From Usnea hakonensis (Eukaryota > Ascomycota > Lecanoromycetes > Lecanorales > Parmeliaceae): 64,000 bases of DNA. The notes below the pieces were generated by a model. That model saw nothing but the letters and a program-made list of their open reading frames with translations. It was not told where the DNA came from and did not search any database. Position numbers and translations under genes: made by a program. Location: NCBI GenBank assembly GCA_013423325.1, contig BLJB01000131.1, positions 1-64,000 on the forward strand, in the 5' to 3' direction. Position 1 is the first letter of the stretch; each line of letters begins with the position of its first letter. Of this stretch, positions 33,510 to 44,174 are shown in pieces.

Positions 33510-34366
33510 ATACCAGGTAGCGTCACATAAAACTAAGTAAATAGTGTATATAGGTACGTACTCCAGATTAAAAGTGGAAAAAAGAGAATTACCCTCGTAC
33601 GTACGTGAAGTCCCAACCATTAAGACGCACCTCGCATAATCCCCTCCCGCGAAGCATGCAAGCCGCACCAAAAATAGCAGGTGAGGACGCATGCAACGTC
33701 CCGGAAATCTGGTCATCGACAGAGCCATTCCTCCATCCATCCATCCATCCATCCATCAATCGCCCACCCTTCGCTATCTTCGAATGTTTGGGCCCGAAGC
33801 CAAAGCCCAAATCGAATTCCCCATTTCGTATCCAAGCGTAAGTAGGTAAATGCTCATCTGCCATTCTATCTACTAAGAAGGGGGGGGAGGACTTTGAAAG
33901 ATAAATATAAATCAAACCAAGTACGGAATGAAAGTTCTTACAACGTGCCAAAGCAACCTAGGGGAATAGCGCAAGTAAGCAAAGCGAACGGGAAGCCAGG
34001 TTTTGCGAAAGATAGGTAGGTACTTTAATGATATTGACTGAAGATAAGCTATATACATGCCATTTTTTTTTTTCATGACCCAAATACCTCAAAAGGTTGC
34101 TGGTGGAAAGGAAAAGGAGTGGACGGCTTCTTTGTGATGAATGAGCCAAAGTGTTCGTTTTGCGTCGTCAGAAAAGGAAAGGAAATGAGCCATGGGGCTA
34201 CTATGCATCGAGAAGGGAACATAAAATGGAAAATGCAAATGCAAGCCATGCCGACATCATCATATGGCAATATCTTCAACCACCACCACCACCACCACCA
34301 CCAGCACATCTCTTTTTGCTTGTTCATGTTTTCTCCGCAAGCTTTCCGGAAGCTCCCAGCGCCCAC
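33510..34366. other. convergent 3' region with simple repeats
   Basis: 857 bp between two converging genes. It holds a (CCAT)n tract at 33732-33757, a T/A run near 34064-34073, and a (CCA)n tract at 34278-34303. Open frames here follow the simple repeats and are not credible genes. Confidence 0.6.
34278..34303. repeat. (ACC)n microsatellite
   Basis: About eight to nine copies of the trinucleotide just downstream of the EglD-like gene; in the non-coding flank. Confidence 0.85.
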
Positions 34367-35665
34367 TCAAGAGGTCTCGTTTGGCATACTGGGCATCGTG
34401 CCCGTCGTGTAGTTTTGGCTTCCGGTCCACAAATCACAGCTGACCTGCGTGGCTTTGCCAAAGGCCATGCCGATGCCGGAGGTGCCGAAGAGGGCGTTGG
34501 CGGCACCGTCGTCTTTGCAGAGGTCGAAGTTCACGTTGGCGCCTATCAAATGGTGATGTCAGTATGCTTCAGAAGGTAAAGTGATAGAAAGGTATGGGGG
34601 TGTGGAGTGAGGACGGCGGACCTGCAAAGTTGGTATCTTGAAGGGTTGCTTGACCGCACTGAGGTTTTGAGGTTTCTTGTCAGCATACTTGGTCATCGGT
34701 TTGAACAGGAGTCGGTTGGGGGGGGACACTGACATCCTTCTCGTTGCTCGACGCGGGACAAAGATTGTTCACCGAAACCACGATTGAATTCAGACCAGCC
34801 ACCTTTGCAGTGGTATCAGCAGCATTGGGATTGGATACCGGGTCGAGTTGCCAGCCTGAATGAAGTCGAATTTAGCGAGTCTCTTTGGAGGTGCCAGCTG
34901 AATCGTGGAACGAGCAGCAGGAGCGCCTGCTCCTGGGACAAGTCTCCCGGCTCAGATGAGACACGGTTTTGGAAGGGATGGCCCGAAGGTGATGACTCAC
35001 AAGTACCACAGGTGCCGGTCTTGCCCGACGCAGCTCCGAATAGATTTTGAGAAACGGCCGCGTTGTAACCGGGGGTGTTATAGAAGCCGCAGGAAACGGT
35101 GGCAGCGTTGCAATTGGGAGAGCCATTGCCATCATTGAGCCCGTATCTGCAAGTTGTTAGCGTGCTTGATGGTAGGGCAACAAGGGTAGGATGTGAGGCA
35201 GGTTGGTAACGGAGACGGGCAGGTATTGCAGCAGAGGACAACTTACTCGGTGAATGTGGCACTGTACGAGACTCCGCCGGACGACGGGGATGAAGTTGAG
35301 GATGCCGGTGTACTAGGTGCTGGATTGCCAACAGAAGCAGTGGGCGACGAGGAGACTACGCTTGCTGGGGCTGAAGAAGCAGGTAAGCCTGGGTCCTTTT
35401 CCGGCTCCTTGCCTTCCTTTTCAATGCCGTCTCCACCGGACCCGGTCGAGGGCACAGAAGGCATGCCGGACCCAACAGCTGTAGGACGAGCGGCCAGCGC
35501 TGTGCCTGTCCCATAAGGCATGATGAAGCCTGTGGATACATCCCCGAGGGTTGGGAAGGAAGAGTGATGACGGAAGTGCTCCCACTTACCCTTCCTATGG
35601 GGTTGGCGGGGCGTGGCTGCGACTGTGCCGGCCAAGAGAAGGGCGGTGAAATGGGCAAAATGCAT
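34367..35665 (-). CDS. eglD: expansin-like secreted protein, EglD type
   Basis: Five exons (35665-35247, 35146-35001, 34855-34734, 34658-34622, 34542-34367) sum to 900 bp, 299 residues. A signal peptide (MHFAHFTALLLAGTVAA) leads into a Pro/Ser/Thr-rich linker of about 110 residues. The C-terminal half is a six-stranded double-psi beta-barrel of the GH45/expansin kind: YGLNDGNGSPNCNAATVSCG, FYNTPGYNAAVSQNLFG, CGTCWQLD, NSIVVSVNNLCPAS, ANVNFDLCKDDGAANALFG, KATQVSCDLW. Paired Cys are conserved. Aspergillus EglD is of this form; such proteins loosen cell walls without clear hydrolysis and act during germination or plant-wall growth. Unlike that family's usual layout, the linker precedes the barrel and no CBM1 is present. 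Confidence 0.88.
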
Positions 35666-37393
35666 TGTAGTGGAATTGAAAAGATGAATGTAATAAGAGA
35701 GATGAAAGGACGAGCTTGATGCGTCCGAGTTTTAAGTATAGACGAAGAAAAGGAATGTGAATGCTGGTGCGAAGTAAAGAGTGTGGAAGAGAATTCTGTG
35801 ATGTTCCGGACGATGAAGAATCAACAATGGATTGGGAGCAGATGGAGATATATATATCTCAAGTCATTGTTTTCCATGTCCTCGGGCCAAACGAAAAGGC
35901 TGCCAGCCGTGTCCTCTGCCCCTCTCGGGTGCATCATTGCATCCTATTTTCCAGCAAATTGCACTTGTCAAGCCCAGGAGTCAGGAGTCAAGACCCAGGA
36001 CGAGCAGATCTGCATTTTGAGAATTTTTTTCAGGAGATCTACCGGGATGGGATTCGTCGGACACGGCCCTGTTTCGGCGTCTAGAGTAGTCATTTCTTTA
36101 TAAAACCTTTGAGTCAGAGTGAGCGCTGTGCCTGTAGATAGCTCGGTGCGGGGAGGAAGGGGGTGTGGGAAAAAAAAAGAGAGCTCGGTTAGGAGATGAG
36201 AGGATGGGATGGGCCCAGAAGAATGTTTGGGAGATTTGGGCGACAAGGCAAAAGGATAATAGAACAAGTAAGAGAATAATAAGAATGATGAGGAGCCCAT
36301 GGGCTGAGGAACATGGTTCATGCGGGAGGATGCATGGCCGACATGGACTGTTCTGATTAACCTTGCCCTCCAACATTTAGTGCATATTCACCCTGGCACA
36401 GCTGGGAAAAGGTGGATCGAGAAGACGAAGGACCACAGAGTAGACAGAATTAAGACTGCTTCATTCTTATTGCAAATCGAATCCTTGCTTGTTGAAGAGA
36501 AGGCCTTCCTTTTTCCGCCCCCTATATCACCATATCAGACTAGGGTGAGGACAGATGTTCATAGAGTCATGGTATGACCGTAAAGCTATTGCTGTCATCT
36601 TATCTCATCTCAGGGTATCTCATCTGCACGTCATCGCTATCTTATCTGTATCTCTGCGCAATAGAGGGGCACTCGTACAGTCGACCAGCATTCTGACGTG
36701 CATTGGGACTCTTGCATGCATCTTTCATGAATAGTAATACATATGTATCATTCTTCGAGTAAAAAGTAAAAGAGGGGTTCGCTCAATTCCTGGTACGAGT
36801 ACCCGATCTGCATGGTGTGCCGGGATGACGGATGCACTAAAGTAGTTTAGTGACTAAATCAAGCTGCCGCGCGCCATTTCTCATACTTGGTGGAGTGGTG
36901 GAATCGTGGGCGGGGTGAGCCTACCTTACTCTAGGGCATGAGCTTGGTATCAAGTTAGACCATCGCCACCCGGCTCGTCGTTTCACCCCGTGATTAAAGG
37001 ACCAAACTTACATGAATGATGTAGTATCCTTGGGGTCATCAATCACTTTATACCAGAACAGAACAGACCGAAGGATAAGAAATTGCTTCAGGCACTAGAC
37101 ATCTTTTGGTCCCATCTGCTATGGCACCTTTCGACTTCCTAAACCCCCTTAGCTGCACCAAGCAATCTACTTTAATCAATCGGAATCTAATCTAGTCAGA
37201 GCCTCAAAAGCAAGTAAGCGAGTATTACCTCAGAGATGATGGGGTGAGATCCTATCGGCATCCCCCTAGCTTATCCAACCATTATGCCGCGCATCACAAA
37301 CCTCCAGCGCCTGCCCTCAAACCAATAAGGAAACTTCGTCAATCGACCATCTCCATAATCCTGGACTGCTTACCCACCCCCTATCCCTTCCTC
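35666..37393. promoter_or_regulatory. eglD upstream region and kinase 3' flank
   Basis: 1.73 kb. Next to eglD there are AT-rich words (TATATATATC at about 35850) and, at 36596-36655, a cluster of GATA-type words (see separate entry). The right part is the 3' flank of the AGC kinase gene. No open frame here is convincing. Confidence 0.5.
36596..36655. promoter_or_regulatory. cluster of GATA-factor words
   Basis: Within 60 bp the minus strand carries AGATAA twice (about 36600 and 36642) and AGATAG once, plus two AGATAC words. AreA-type GATA factors bind HGATAR, often as closely spaced pairs. The cluster is about 0.9 kb upstream of the eglD start. Confidence 0.4.
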
Positions 37394-39367
37394 TCAGAAG
37401 AAGCCATTCCCGCATTCCAGCAAGCTACGACTTCCTACAAAGCTGAAACCACCAAAAGGATCCTGCTCACCCTTGCTACCGCTCAGCGGACCCGGTACGA
37501 CGGGACTGACGGCTAACTCGGTGAACTCAGACGAGAAATTTTCTGCCAGTGCTGGATCAGTGATGAGCGGTTGGATCGGCGGTTCGACTTCCCGTCTTTC
37601 TAATTTCGCCCACTCAATCTTTCGGAAAAAGCGGTGATTCTTGATGCTTTGCATGTCCTTCGGCATGCAAGAGCCCAACCGTTTCTTCGGCTCTTTGCGG
37701 AGAAGGCGAGTGAGGAGGTCTTTTGCGTCAGGGCTGAGAAAATAGGGGAGGACCAACTTTGCCTTGATGATTTTTTCTCTGATCTTCATGTCATTGTTGG
37801 CCCGGAAAGGCGATGATCCTGTCAGCAGGTCGAAGCCTAGAATACCAAAGGACCACCAGTCGACTGCTGTACCGTAGCTTTGCATTTGGATGACTTCGGG
37901 TGCCATGTATTCAACCGTGCCCGTCATTGATTTGCAGCGGTGTTCTCCGTCAACGGCCTCTTTGCTGAGCCCGAAGTCTGTCAGTAGTAGATGCCCTTCG
38001 GAATCGAGAAGACAATTCTCTGGTTTCAAGTCGCGATAGACGACGCCGACGGTATGGTGAAGATGCTCGAGAGCGAGAACCATCTCCGCCATGTAGAAAG
38101 CAGCAGTCTCCTCGGGGAACATTCGTTCAGTCCGCAAGTGCTCGAAGAGTTCTCCGCCCTGGGCATATTCGAGGATGAGGTACAGCTTCTCATGATCCTG
38201 GAACGCATAGTAGAGTTTCACGACAAATGGATGACGATTGACACTTTCCAGGATACTCCGCTCCGTCTTTGTCTGCTCAACAAGTTGTTTGCGCATGGTC
38301 AAGGAGGCCTTCCTAAATTGCTTTTGAGCATATAGCTTGCCTGTACATGCCTGCTTGACCAGGAGGACAGTCCCATAGGTACCTTTGCCCAGACAACGGA
38401 GAGGTTCGAAGTCCGTTGCTTGCATTTTGCGAACCATACCATCGTCCAACAAGGTGTCCGACCGACCATCATATTTGTCTTTCTGCGTTATGTCGGAGCT
38501 GATGAAGTCATGCTCCAATGGCACTTCGTAGCTGGTTGTTCCCCGTGCATCTTCATCGCCGCTGGTCCCTGATGCCACACTTGCACTGCTAGCGGTCTCC
38601 GACCCAAGCTTGCTTTTGTTGCCTCGCAGAGAAATCTTGCCAGAAGAGCCGTCACATTCCAAGGCATCCAATTGTTTTGTGAGAGCGCTGATACCACTAG
38701 ATGGCGATGAAGACCTGATCTCAAAGGCGCTACCGATACTTGATCGCCCAGAACGATCAAGGCTCAGATCCTTCCTCACAATGCTGGTGGAAGGCTGAAT
38801 GCTCAAATTCTTTCTCCTGCGAAAGCCTCCCGAGGAAAAGTCAAAATCCGAATCATCATCCCCAGAGGTTACAGGCGTAAATCCACGCACTGTACTCAAA
38901 GCTGCCACTGCGCCGTTCTTTGGGCCGCGCTTCTTCTTGCGAGCAGGTTTTGGCAGAGGTCTTGGTGTGGCCTCAGCCAATGCGTGATACTCGTGGTCGC
39001 TCCTAGCCAGGCTCCGACTCCTAGCCATCGAAGGAGTCATGACAATATCAATGGGCGGAGTGCCATGCCCGCTCAGTGTAGGCTCGTCGGGTTCTGGAGT
39101 GAGTCTAGAGCTCGGATGAACCCTTGGGCTGGAGTGGTTCGAGGCATCCCCTACCACGTCCTCCATCTCGCTAATCTCAAGCTTTCCACGTAGACATTTA
39201 TCTCCTTTATCCTCTTTCAATCCGCCAGGTGCTGGGACAGAAACCTCAGGAGCGAATGGTTCATCCAGATGATAGCTGGAGAAGTGTTTGTCCGTAGCAT
39301 CGAAGGCGAACATCGTCACGCAAGTAGAAAAATGGTAGGGCCGCGCTCCAAAGACCAGGACATTCAA
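37394..39367 (-). CDS. AGC-family Ser/Thr kinase, Psk1/S6K-like
   Basis: One exon, 657 residues. A disordered Ser-rich N-terminus (about 310 residues, with KKKRGPK and FRRRKNLS) is followed by a kinase domain: GKGTYGTV (327-334), the ATP-binding Lys in LYAQKQF (K349), YRDLKPEN with catalytic D446, DFG at 464-466, the activation-loop Thr in MTGTVEYMAPE (T484), then WWSFGILGFDLLTGSSPF. An AGC C-tail follows (FFRKIEWAKLERREVEPPIQ, FTELAVSPV) and ends with the hydrophobic motif FGGFSFV. This layout matches fungal Psk1, the ribosomal S6 kinase relative downstream of TORC1; Sch9-like kinases have an additional C2 domain, absent here. The start may instead be the ATG at 39313. Confidence 0.88.
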   Translation of the reverse strand: MNVLVFGARPYHFSTCVTMFAFDATDKHFSSYHLDEPFAPEVSVPAPGGLKEDKGDKCLRGKLEISEMEDVVGDASNHSSPRVHPSSRLTPEPDEPTLSGHGTPPIDIVMTPSMARSRSLARSDHEYHALAEATPRPLPKPARKKKRGPKNGAVAALSTVRGFTPVTSGDDDSDFDFSSGGFRRRKNLSIQPSTSIVRKDLSLDRSGRSSIGSAFEIRSSSPSSGISALTKQLDALECDGSSGKISLRGNKSKLGSETASSASVASGTSGDEDARGTTSYEVPLEHDFISSDITQKDKYDGRSDTLLDDGMVRKMQATDFEPLRCLGKGTYGTVLLVKQACTGKLYAQKQFRKASLTMRKQLVEQTKTERSILESVNRHPFVVKLYYAFQDHEKLYLILEYAQGGELFEHLRTERMFPEETAAFYMAEMVLALEHLHHTVGVVYRDLKPENCLLDSEGHLLLTDFGLSKEAVDGEHRCKSMTGTVEYMAPEVIQMQSYGTAVDWWSFGILGFDLLTGSSPFRANNDMKIREKIIKAKLVLPYFLSPDAKDLLTRLLRKEPKKRLGSCMPKDMQSIKNHRFFRKIEWAKLERREVEPPIQPLITDPALAENFSSEFTELAVSPVVPGPLSGSKGEQDPFGGFSFVGSRSLLECGNGFF

Positions 39368-40621
39368 AAGATTATGACCTGCGTCCTCTCAAATATCTCT
39401 TCACTGGCACAGGATGAGCGTGATTTCTTTCCTCAGAAGTCCGAGAGAGCCCATACATTTATTCTCGATCCAACAAGTAAAGTCGCAGTAGTATTACCGT
39501 CCGCCCATTCAGGACGGACCCCCCGCCAGTAGCCACAGCACCGAGGTGCTTTCGGTAGCAAAACCCGTCGCTGCCCGAGATACTCCGATGATGCACTTCG
39601 CTTTGCAGCGCGAGATGCCTGGGCCTGGGGTCGAGATGGTGCTGATAGAGGTTCTGAAGGGCCCCATAAATGGTTATGAGTGTGTTATAAATATAAATCT
39701 GTGATGTTGTTGGAAAACGGGTTTGACTCTGTAAGGACGAACGTCTTGTGAAAAGGTGTTAAGTGAAGTCTGTCAGCTGGGACAAGTCGCAAGAAATCAA
39801 AGAAAATGACTCTCCGCCGCTTGGGTTGACACTGAGCCCAAGATGGACTAGTGTGTCGGAGTGAATCTCGGCTAATAGCCATTTGGCTTGCCAGGATACT
39901 TCAAAGTAGAGTTAGAGTACAATCTACACGCTGACATTGTGATGCTGGATTACAGTATATAAGTTTCTGACCCTTTGATTAGAGATTGGACTTTTTGACA
40001 TGTGCCACATGAGAAGCCTCAAAGTAAGCTCGAAAGCACTTGTATTGAGCTAAATGAACATGAACACTATTCCTATCTTCCCATCTATCGAGGCCTGGTC
40101 TATAAGTCTGAAATTGCTCAATACAACCGTGGCCGGTAATGTCCACCTCAGCTCATTTAGACTCAAAAAGATATAGAATTGAAGGAGCACGCAACTTTTG
40201 TGGTATCATCGCTTCTCAAGCCAAGAGCGCAGCACTTTGGCATCGACATCGTCCGCGAAACTCCTGATTCATCTCCGGGGAGATGGTGAACCCAATACTC
40301 TGCGCACGATACGCAAAAATCCTTCATAATCGTTGCACGTCGAAAATGTGAAAATGAAACTCCGAATGATTATAAATTGTAACTTCTATCCATGAGTGTT
40401 AAGCCGTAGCTTCATAGCTCGTCGAATCGTCAGGATACTCTGTTCTTGATGGCTTTTGGTATTACTGTCGAACGAGAAATCAAACAAGCTAAAGCGCCTT
40501 TGTTGCTTTTTGTGTTTCTTTTGAGATCACATGGCCGCATGTCCTGTCAGGGCACGTAACACCCGAATGCGCCTATATTTGTGGCGAATTTCTTTGGGTT
40601 GAGCAAGCTCATCATTATCAC
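39368..40621. other. intergenic region
   Basis: 1.25 kb holding the kinase promoter and the 3' flank of the acidic Ser-rich gene. No gene or RNA is recognised. Confidence 0.5.
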
Positions 40622-42693
40622 TCAGCGATGATGAATAATTCTCCTCTTGGCTGCTGGGACCCCAAATGGTGGGCGATGGCCGAAGTTTCCACTCATCTTG
40701 CGCTTCTTTTGAGTCCCTATTGGAGCACTGGCAGCAGCCTGCTTTCCGGCCTTGAGCGCGTAATTGTTCAACGACGGATTACCATGACGAGAGCGTGACT
40801 GAGATTGGTGATGAGGCTGGCCACGACGGAAAGCAGATACAATGCGGGAATCGAGGTGTTTCATGAGGTCGGCTGAAGTCATGAGAGCATCAGGCGACGG
40901 TGTCTTCAGTTGGACAGGACCAGAATCTTCGGCTGTGACAGGCGATGTGGAAGCTGATTCATCGCCTGCAATTTGGTCTCCACCCTCTGAGGAGTCGTCG
41001 CCAAAGTCAATGAAATCATCGATGTTCAAGAGAGCCTCGTCGTCCTCTTCGTCTTCATCGTTCAGACCTTCATTTTCAAAGAAGGAGGTGACATTTCCCA
41101 TCGCGTCCAAAGGTAGAAAAACAGACGGAGCCGTGAATGGGTGATCCATCGACGGCTGTCGGCTGTGGCCACTCGGTATAGAAGCGGCAGTCGCCACCAT
41201 ATCAGAGCCTGGCCCTAGGACCGGGTCGTTGTACTCGTACATGGAGGCCTGACTAGAAAAGCCACTGAGGTCAACACCGCCATCATCTTTTGTGGTGACC
41301 AATTTTGGCTGCGGGTAAAGAGGGCTTGCATTCGCATTGCCTCTAGTGCCGTTCGGTATTGTTGCAGAAACATTGATAGACTTAGATGGACACGTGGCAG
41401 GACGGATAATCATGGTCTCACCAGTGCTGTCGATGACCGCACACGGTTTGGTAGAATCGACAATCCAAGTACCCAAGCGTGGGCCACGGCAAGATTCAGT
41501 AGAAGGTCCAGAAGATTGGAAAGGACCTTTTGTTTCTGGAATGGCCGGGACTAGAGCCTCGAATCCGATCGACGACAGCGATGGCCGACGAAGAAGTGAC
41601 TGCGGTCGTTTGGTTGCGGAAGCCGGAACATCTTCTTCATCAGTAGTATCGCCATAGTCGGCTGGAAAGAAGCAATGTTAGCTTTACAATTAAAGACCGA
41701 ATTATGCAACCCACTTTCGTAGCCACTGGAGCTTCCAACAGTGCTGCCGCTGTCGTCTTCGTAGCCTAAAGACGGGCCACTCAAATTCATGTTTCCACTT
41801 GATGGTACAACGGGAGTAGCAGCAGGGCTGAAGAGAAGGTTGATGTCCCCGTCGTCCGAGTCCATGTCGGAATCGTTTGATAATTCCGAGATAGGCTCCT
41901 TGAAACGAACCCGACGAGGGGACGGCGATGGTTGGTGAGGCGAAGGAAACCCATCAAGGATGCTTGCCGATCGAAAGAGTTCGATCTCAGCGTCTAGAAC
42001 ATGTGAATCAGAGCGGCCATACTGTTCGTCAAAGTATGGAACGTCCTCAAGGAACAAGCCGTCTTCGATCTCGAATCCTTCCCATTCATCCGATGCTTCG
42101 AAGTATGTTGGCGGGATGCTGAGGTCGTTAGCCTCTTCTGACTCGAGAATGTTCGCCTCCTCTAATTGCTCTATGTTAGGCTCATCTTCTTCTGAATTGC
42201 TGATCAGGTCAACACCATTGTAGAAGTCATCATCAGAATCGCGCAAGGCGATACTCGTTTCAGCGACTTCAACATGACCTTCGGGAGGGGTATAATCGTT
42301 GCGCTGTTTTCCCTCAACAACCAGCCTTCGATCGAAATCGTCCCCATTGATATGCCCCGTCTGATCTCCATGCTCCTCAATGGCGCGACCAGACGGGGCA
42401 AATGCATCGCCATTTTCATCTTCATCACTTTCCTCATCTGGCTCAGCAGCGTCGGCGTTGCTGACGTCTCCATCGGCGTCATCGTCACTGGATGTAGTGC
42501 GGGAAACATTATCTCCTCTGTTTTTCGGGGAGGAGCTGCTTGGTATTTGTTTTTCGAGCTGGGAATCGCTCGACCGGTCTAGTCGAGGCTGGTTTCTCTT
42601 AGACTTTTTGTGTCCGGAAGCATGGTCGAGCTCCAGTGGATTTGGCACCCCGGCGACCGGCGCACGTGCGCTGCGATTCGTTTTGCCAGACAT
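40622..42693 (-). CDS. acidic Ser-rich nuclear-type protein, unrecognised
   Basis: Two exons (42693-41715, 41661-40622) with a 53-bp intron give 672 residues. The first half is strongly acidic and Ser-rich (DDDADGDVSNADAAEPDEE, ESDEDENGD), with a conserved-looking island PSPSPRRVRFKEPISELSND, a pattern often bound by phosphatase 1 (RVRF). The second half has KRPQSLLRRPSLSSIGFEAL, then a folded-looking piece RLGTWIVDSTKPCAVIDST and TMIIRPATCP. The C-terminus is basic (TQKKRKMSGNF, AAKRRIIHHR), probably a nuclear localisation signal. I know this only as a conserved hypothetical protein of filamentous fungi. A nuclear regulatory role is a guess from composition. Confidence 0.75.
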
Positions 42694-44174
42694 AATGAGA
42701 ATTTTGGTATGTATGGTGGAGGGGATTTGTATGTATGTAGCAGTCTCCTGCTATTCTTTTTGTAATCCCCAAGGGGTGCAGATAGTATGCAGGGGAAGAA
42801 GGTAAGACAGAATATGGTGGATACTGATTTTTACGCAAAAAGCGGCGGAATCTTTAAGGTATGGTGGATCTTCTAGGTAAGTTTGTTGTGTTCGTAAAAA
42901 GGGCTGTGATCAGACCACAACTGTCCTTCAGCCTCGGAAGACCGAGGAGCGCGACCTGATTCTGTAGCGTATTGTGAAGGGCTCCGAGTGCTCAGGGGCG
43001 ATGCTTTGAAGCAATCGAAGAGATAATACTGTCGATAGTCGATTGAAATACTCGTTGGGCTGGCCAGTACTGAAGGGCATGCGTTTCCACATGCCCTTCA
43101 GTAGGTCCTTACAGCACAGCGATCGCCTGAAGCATGTTGAATCGACGGTATTATTAGTTAAATGTGTATGTGTGCTTCTTATAGATATCTGTAGTGCGAC
43201 TTCGTTGTCTGGAAAATGGGTTGTACGAGTAAAGAAGAGAACGAGGAGCGGGCGGAAAGCCATAGAGGTGGGTTTTTTTTTTGGCGCTAATGATTTTCTT
43301 ACGGGGTTTCAATTGGCTCAAAAACCATTAACCCTTCACCGCCAGAAGCTTTTACCAAACTACATATAAGTAAGTGTCATTCCAACTTCTCATTGTACGG
43401 CGCCTACAAGGAATCTACTTCTGCGTGTATGGAAGTGAATGACGAGAGGTAGTGATTCGGAAATGAATGAGTATCATCAATTATACAACTCGCAGAGAAT
43501 CCCAATGGCATTCCTTTTTCATGACTCACATGCTCTGTTGCCATGTTGAGAGACTACTAAATGCAAAAGAGTTTGCAAACACGCTTGTCCCCTTCGCCCC
43601 TTGCCTAAATCTTTTGGACGGAGTTTGGTGGAGGAACATTCGGAGCCCTGTCTTAGCCCTACGAATGAAATGACTGTCTCCAACATTTTGAGTCATGTGG
43701 TCCTGAGGATAGGTAATTATGCAAGATGATGTTTTCTCACATGCCACTCATCTCGATCTCCTCCACAGAACAGTGTTCTAATACGTGGAGAGGTGCAGTA
43801 TTCGTAAAGTACTTGAAGGTAAAGTAAGGTAAGGTACTTACGTAGCCCAGACAATCTAAAGATCTGGCGCAAAGTGGGGTAAATTGATGTTGCCAAAAAG
43901 GCAATTTTTCACGCACAAGCGCCTCGGTTCTAATTTCCAAGTTGATCTAACAAAGAACCGGCTTGGCGTTATCATCCAGGCTGGAGAAAGGTAGACGAAG
44001 TGACGAAGTATTTAATGGCTTGCCCGTGGAAGCAGCTCCAACGTGCTTATCTAATGAATATTGAAAGACTCTGTGAGAGTACAATGCACTTAACAATGCG
44101 TCTGATGTCACTGTCGGAATATGTACAGGCAGGTCCCTTTCCGCAAGCTCAAAATTCCTTACTCCTTGCCATTT
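42694..44174. other. intergenic region with a perfect inverted repeat
   Basis: 1.48 kb between the acidic gene start and the 3' end of the PHD-finger gene. It has a 14-bp perfect inverted repeat at 43068-43103, a T run near 43268-43279, and small GGTAAGGTA-type repeats near 43818-43840. No gene is supported. Confidence 0.5.
43068..43103. repeat. 14-bp perfect inverted repeat with 8-bp loop
   Basis: TACTGAAGGGCATG, eight bases, then its exact complement CATGCCCTTCAGTA. It is isolated in non-coding DNA and lacks a T tract. Confidence 0.85.
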
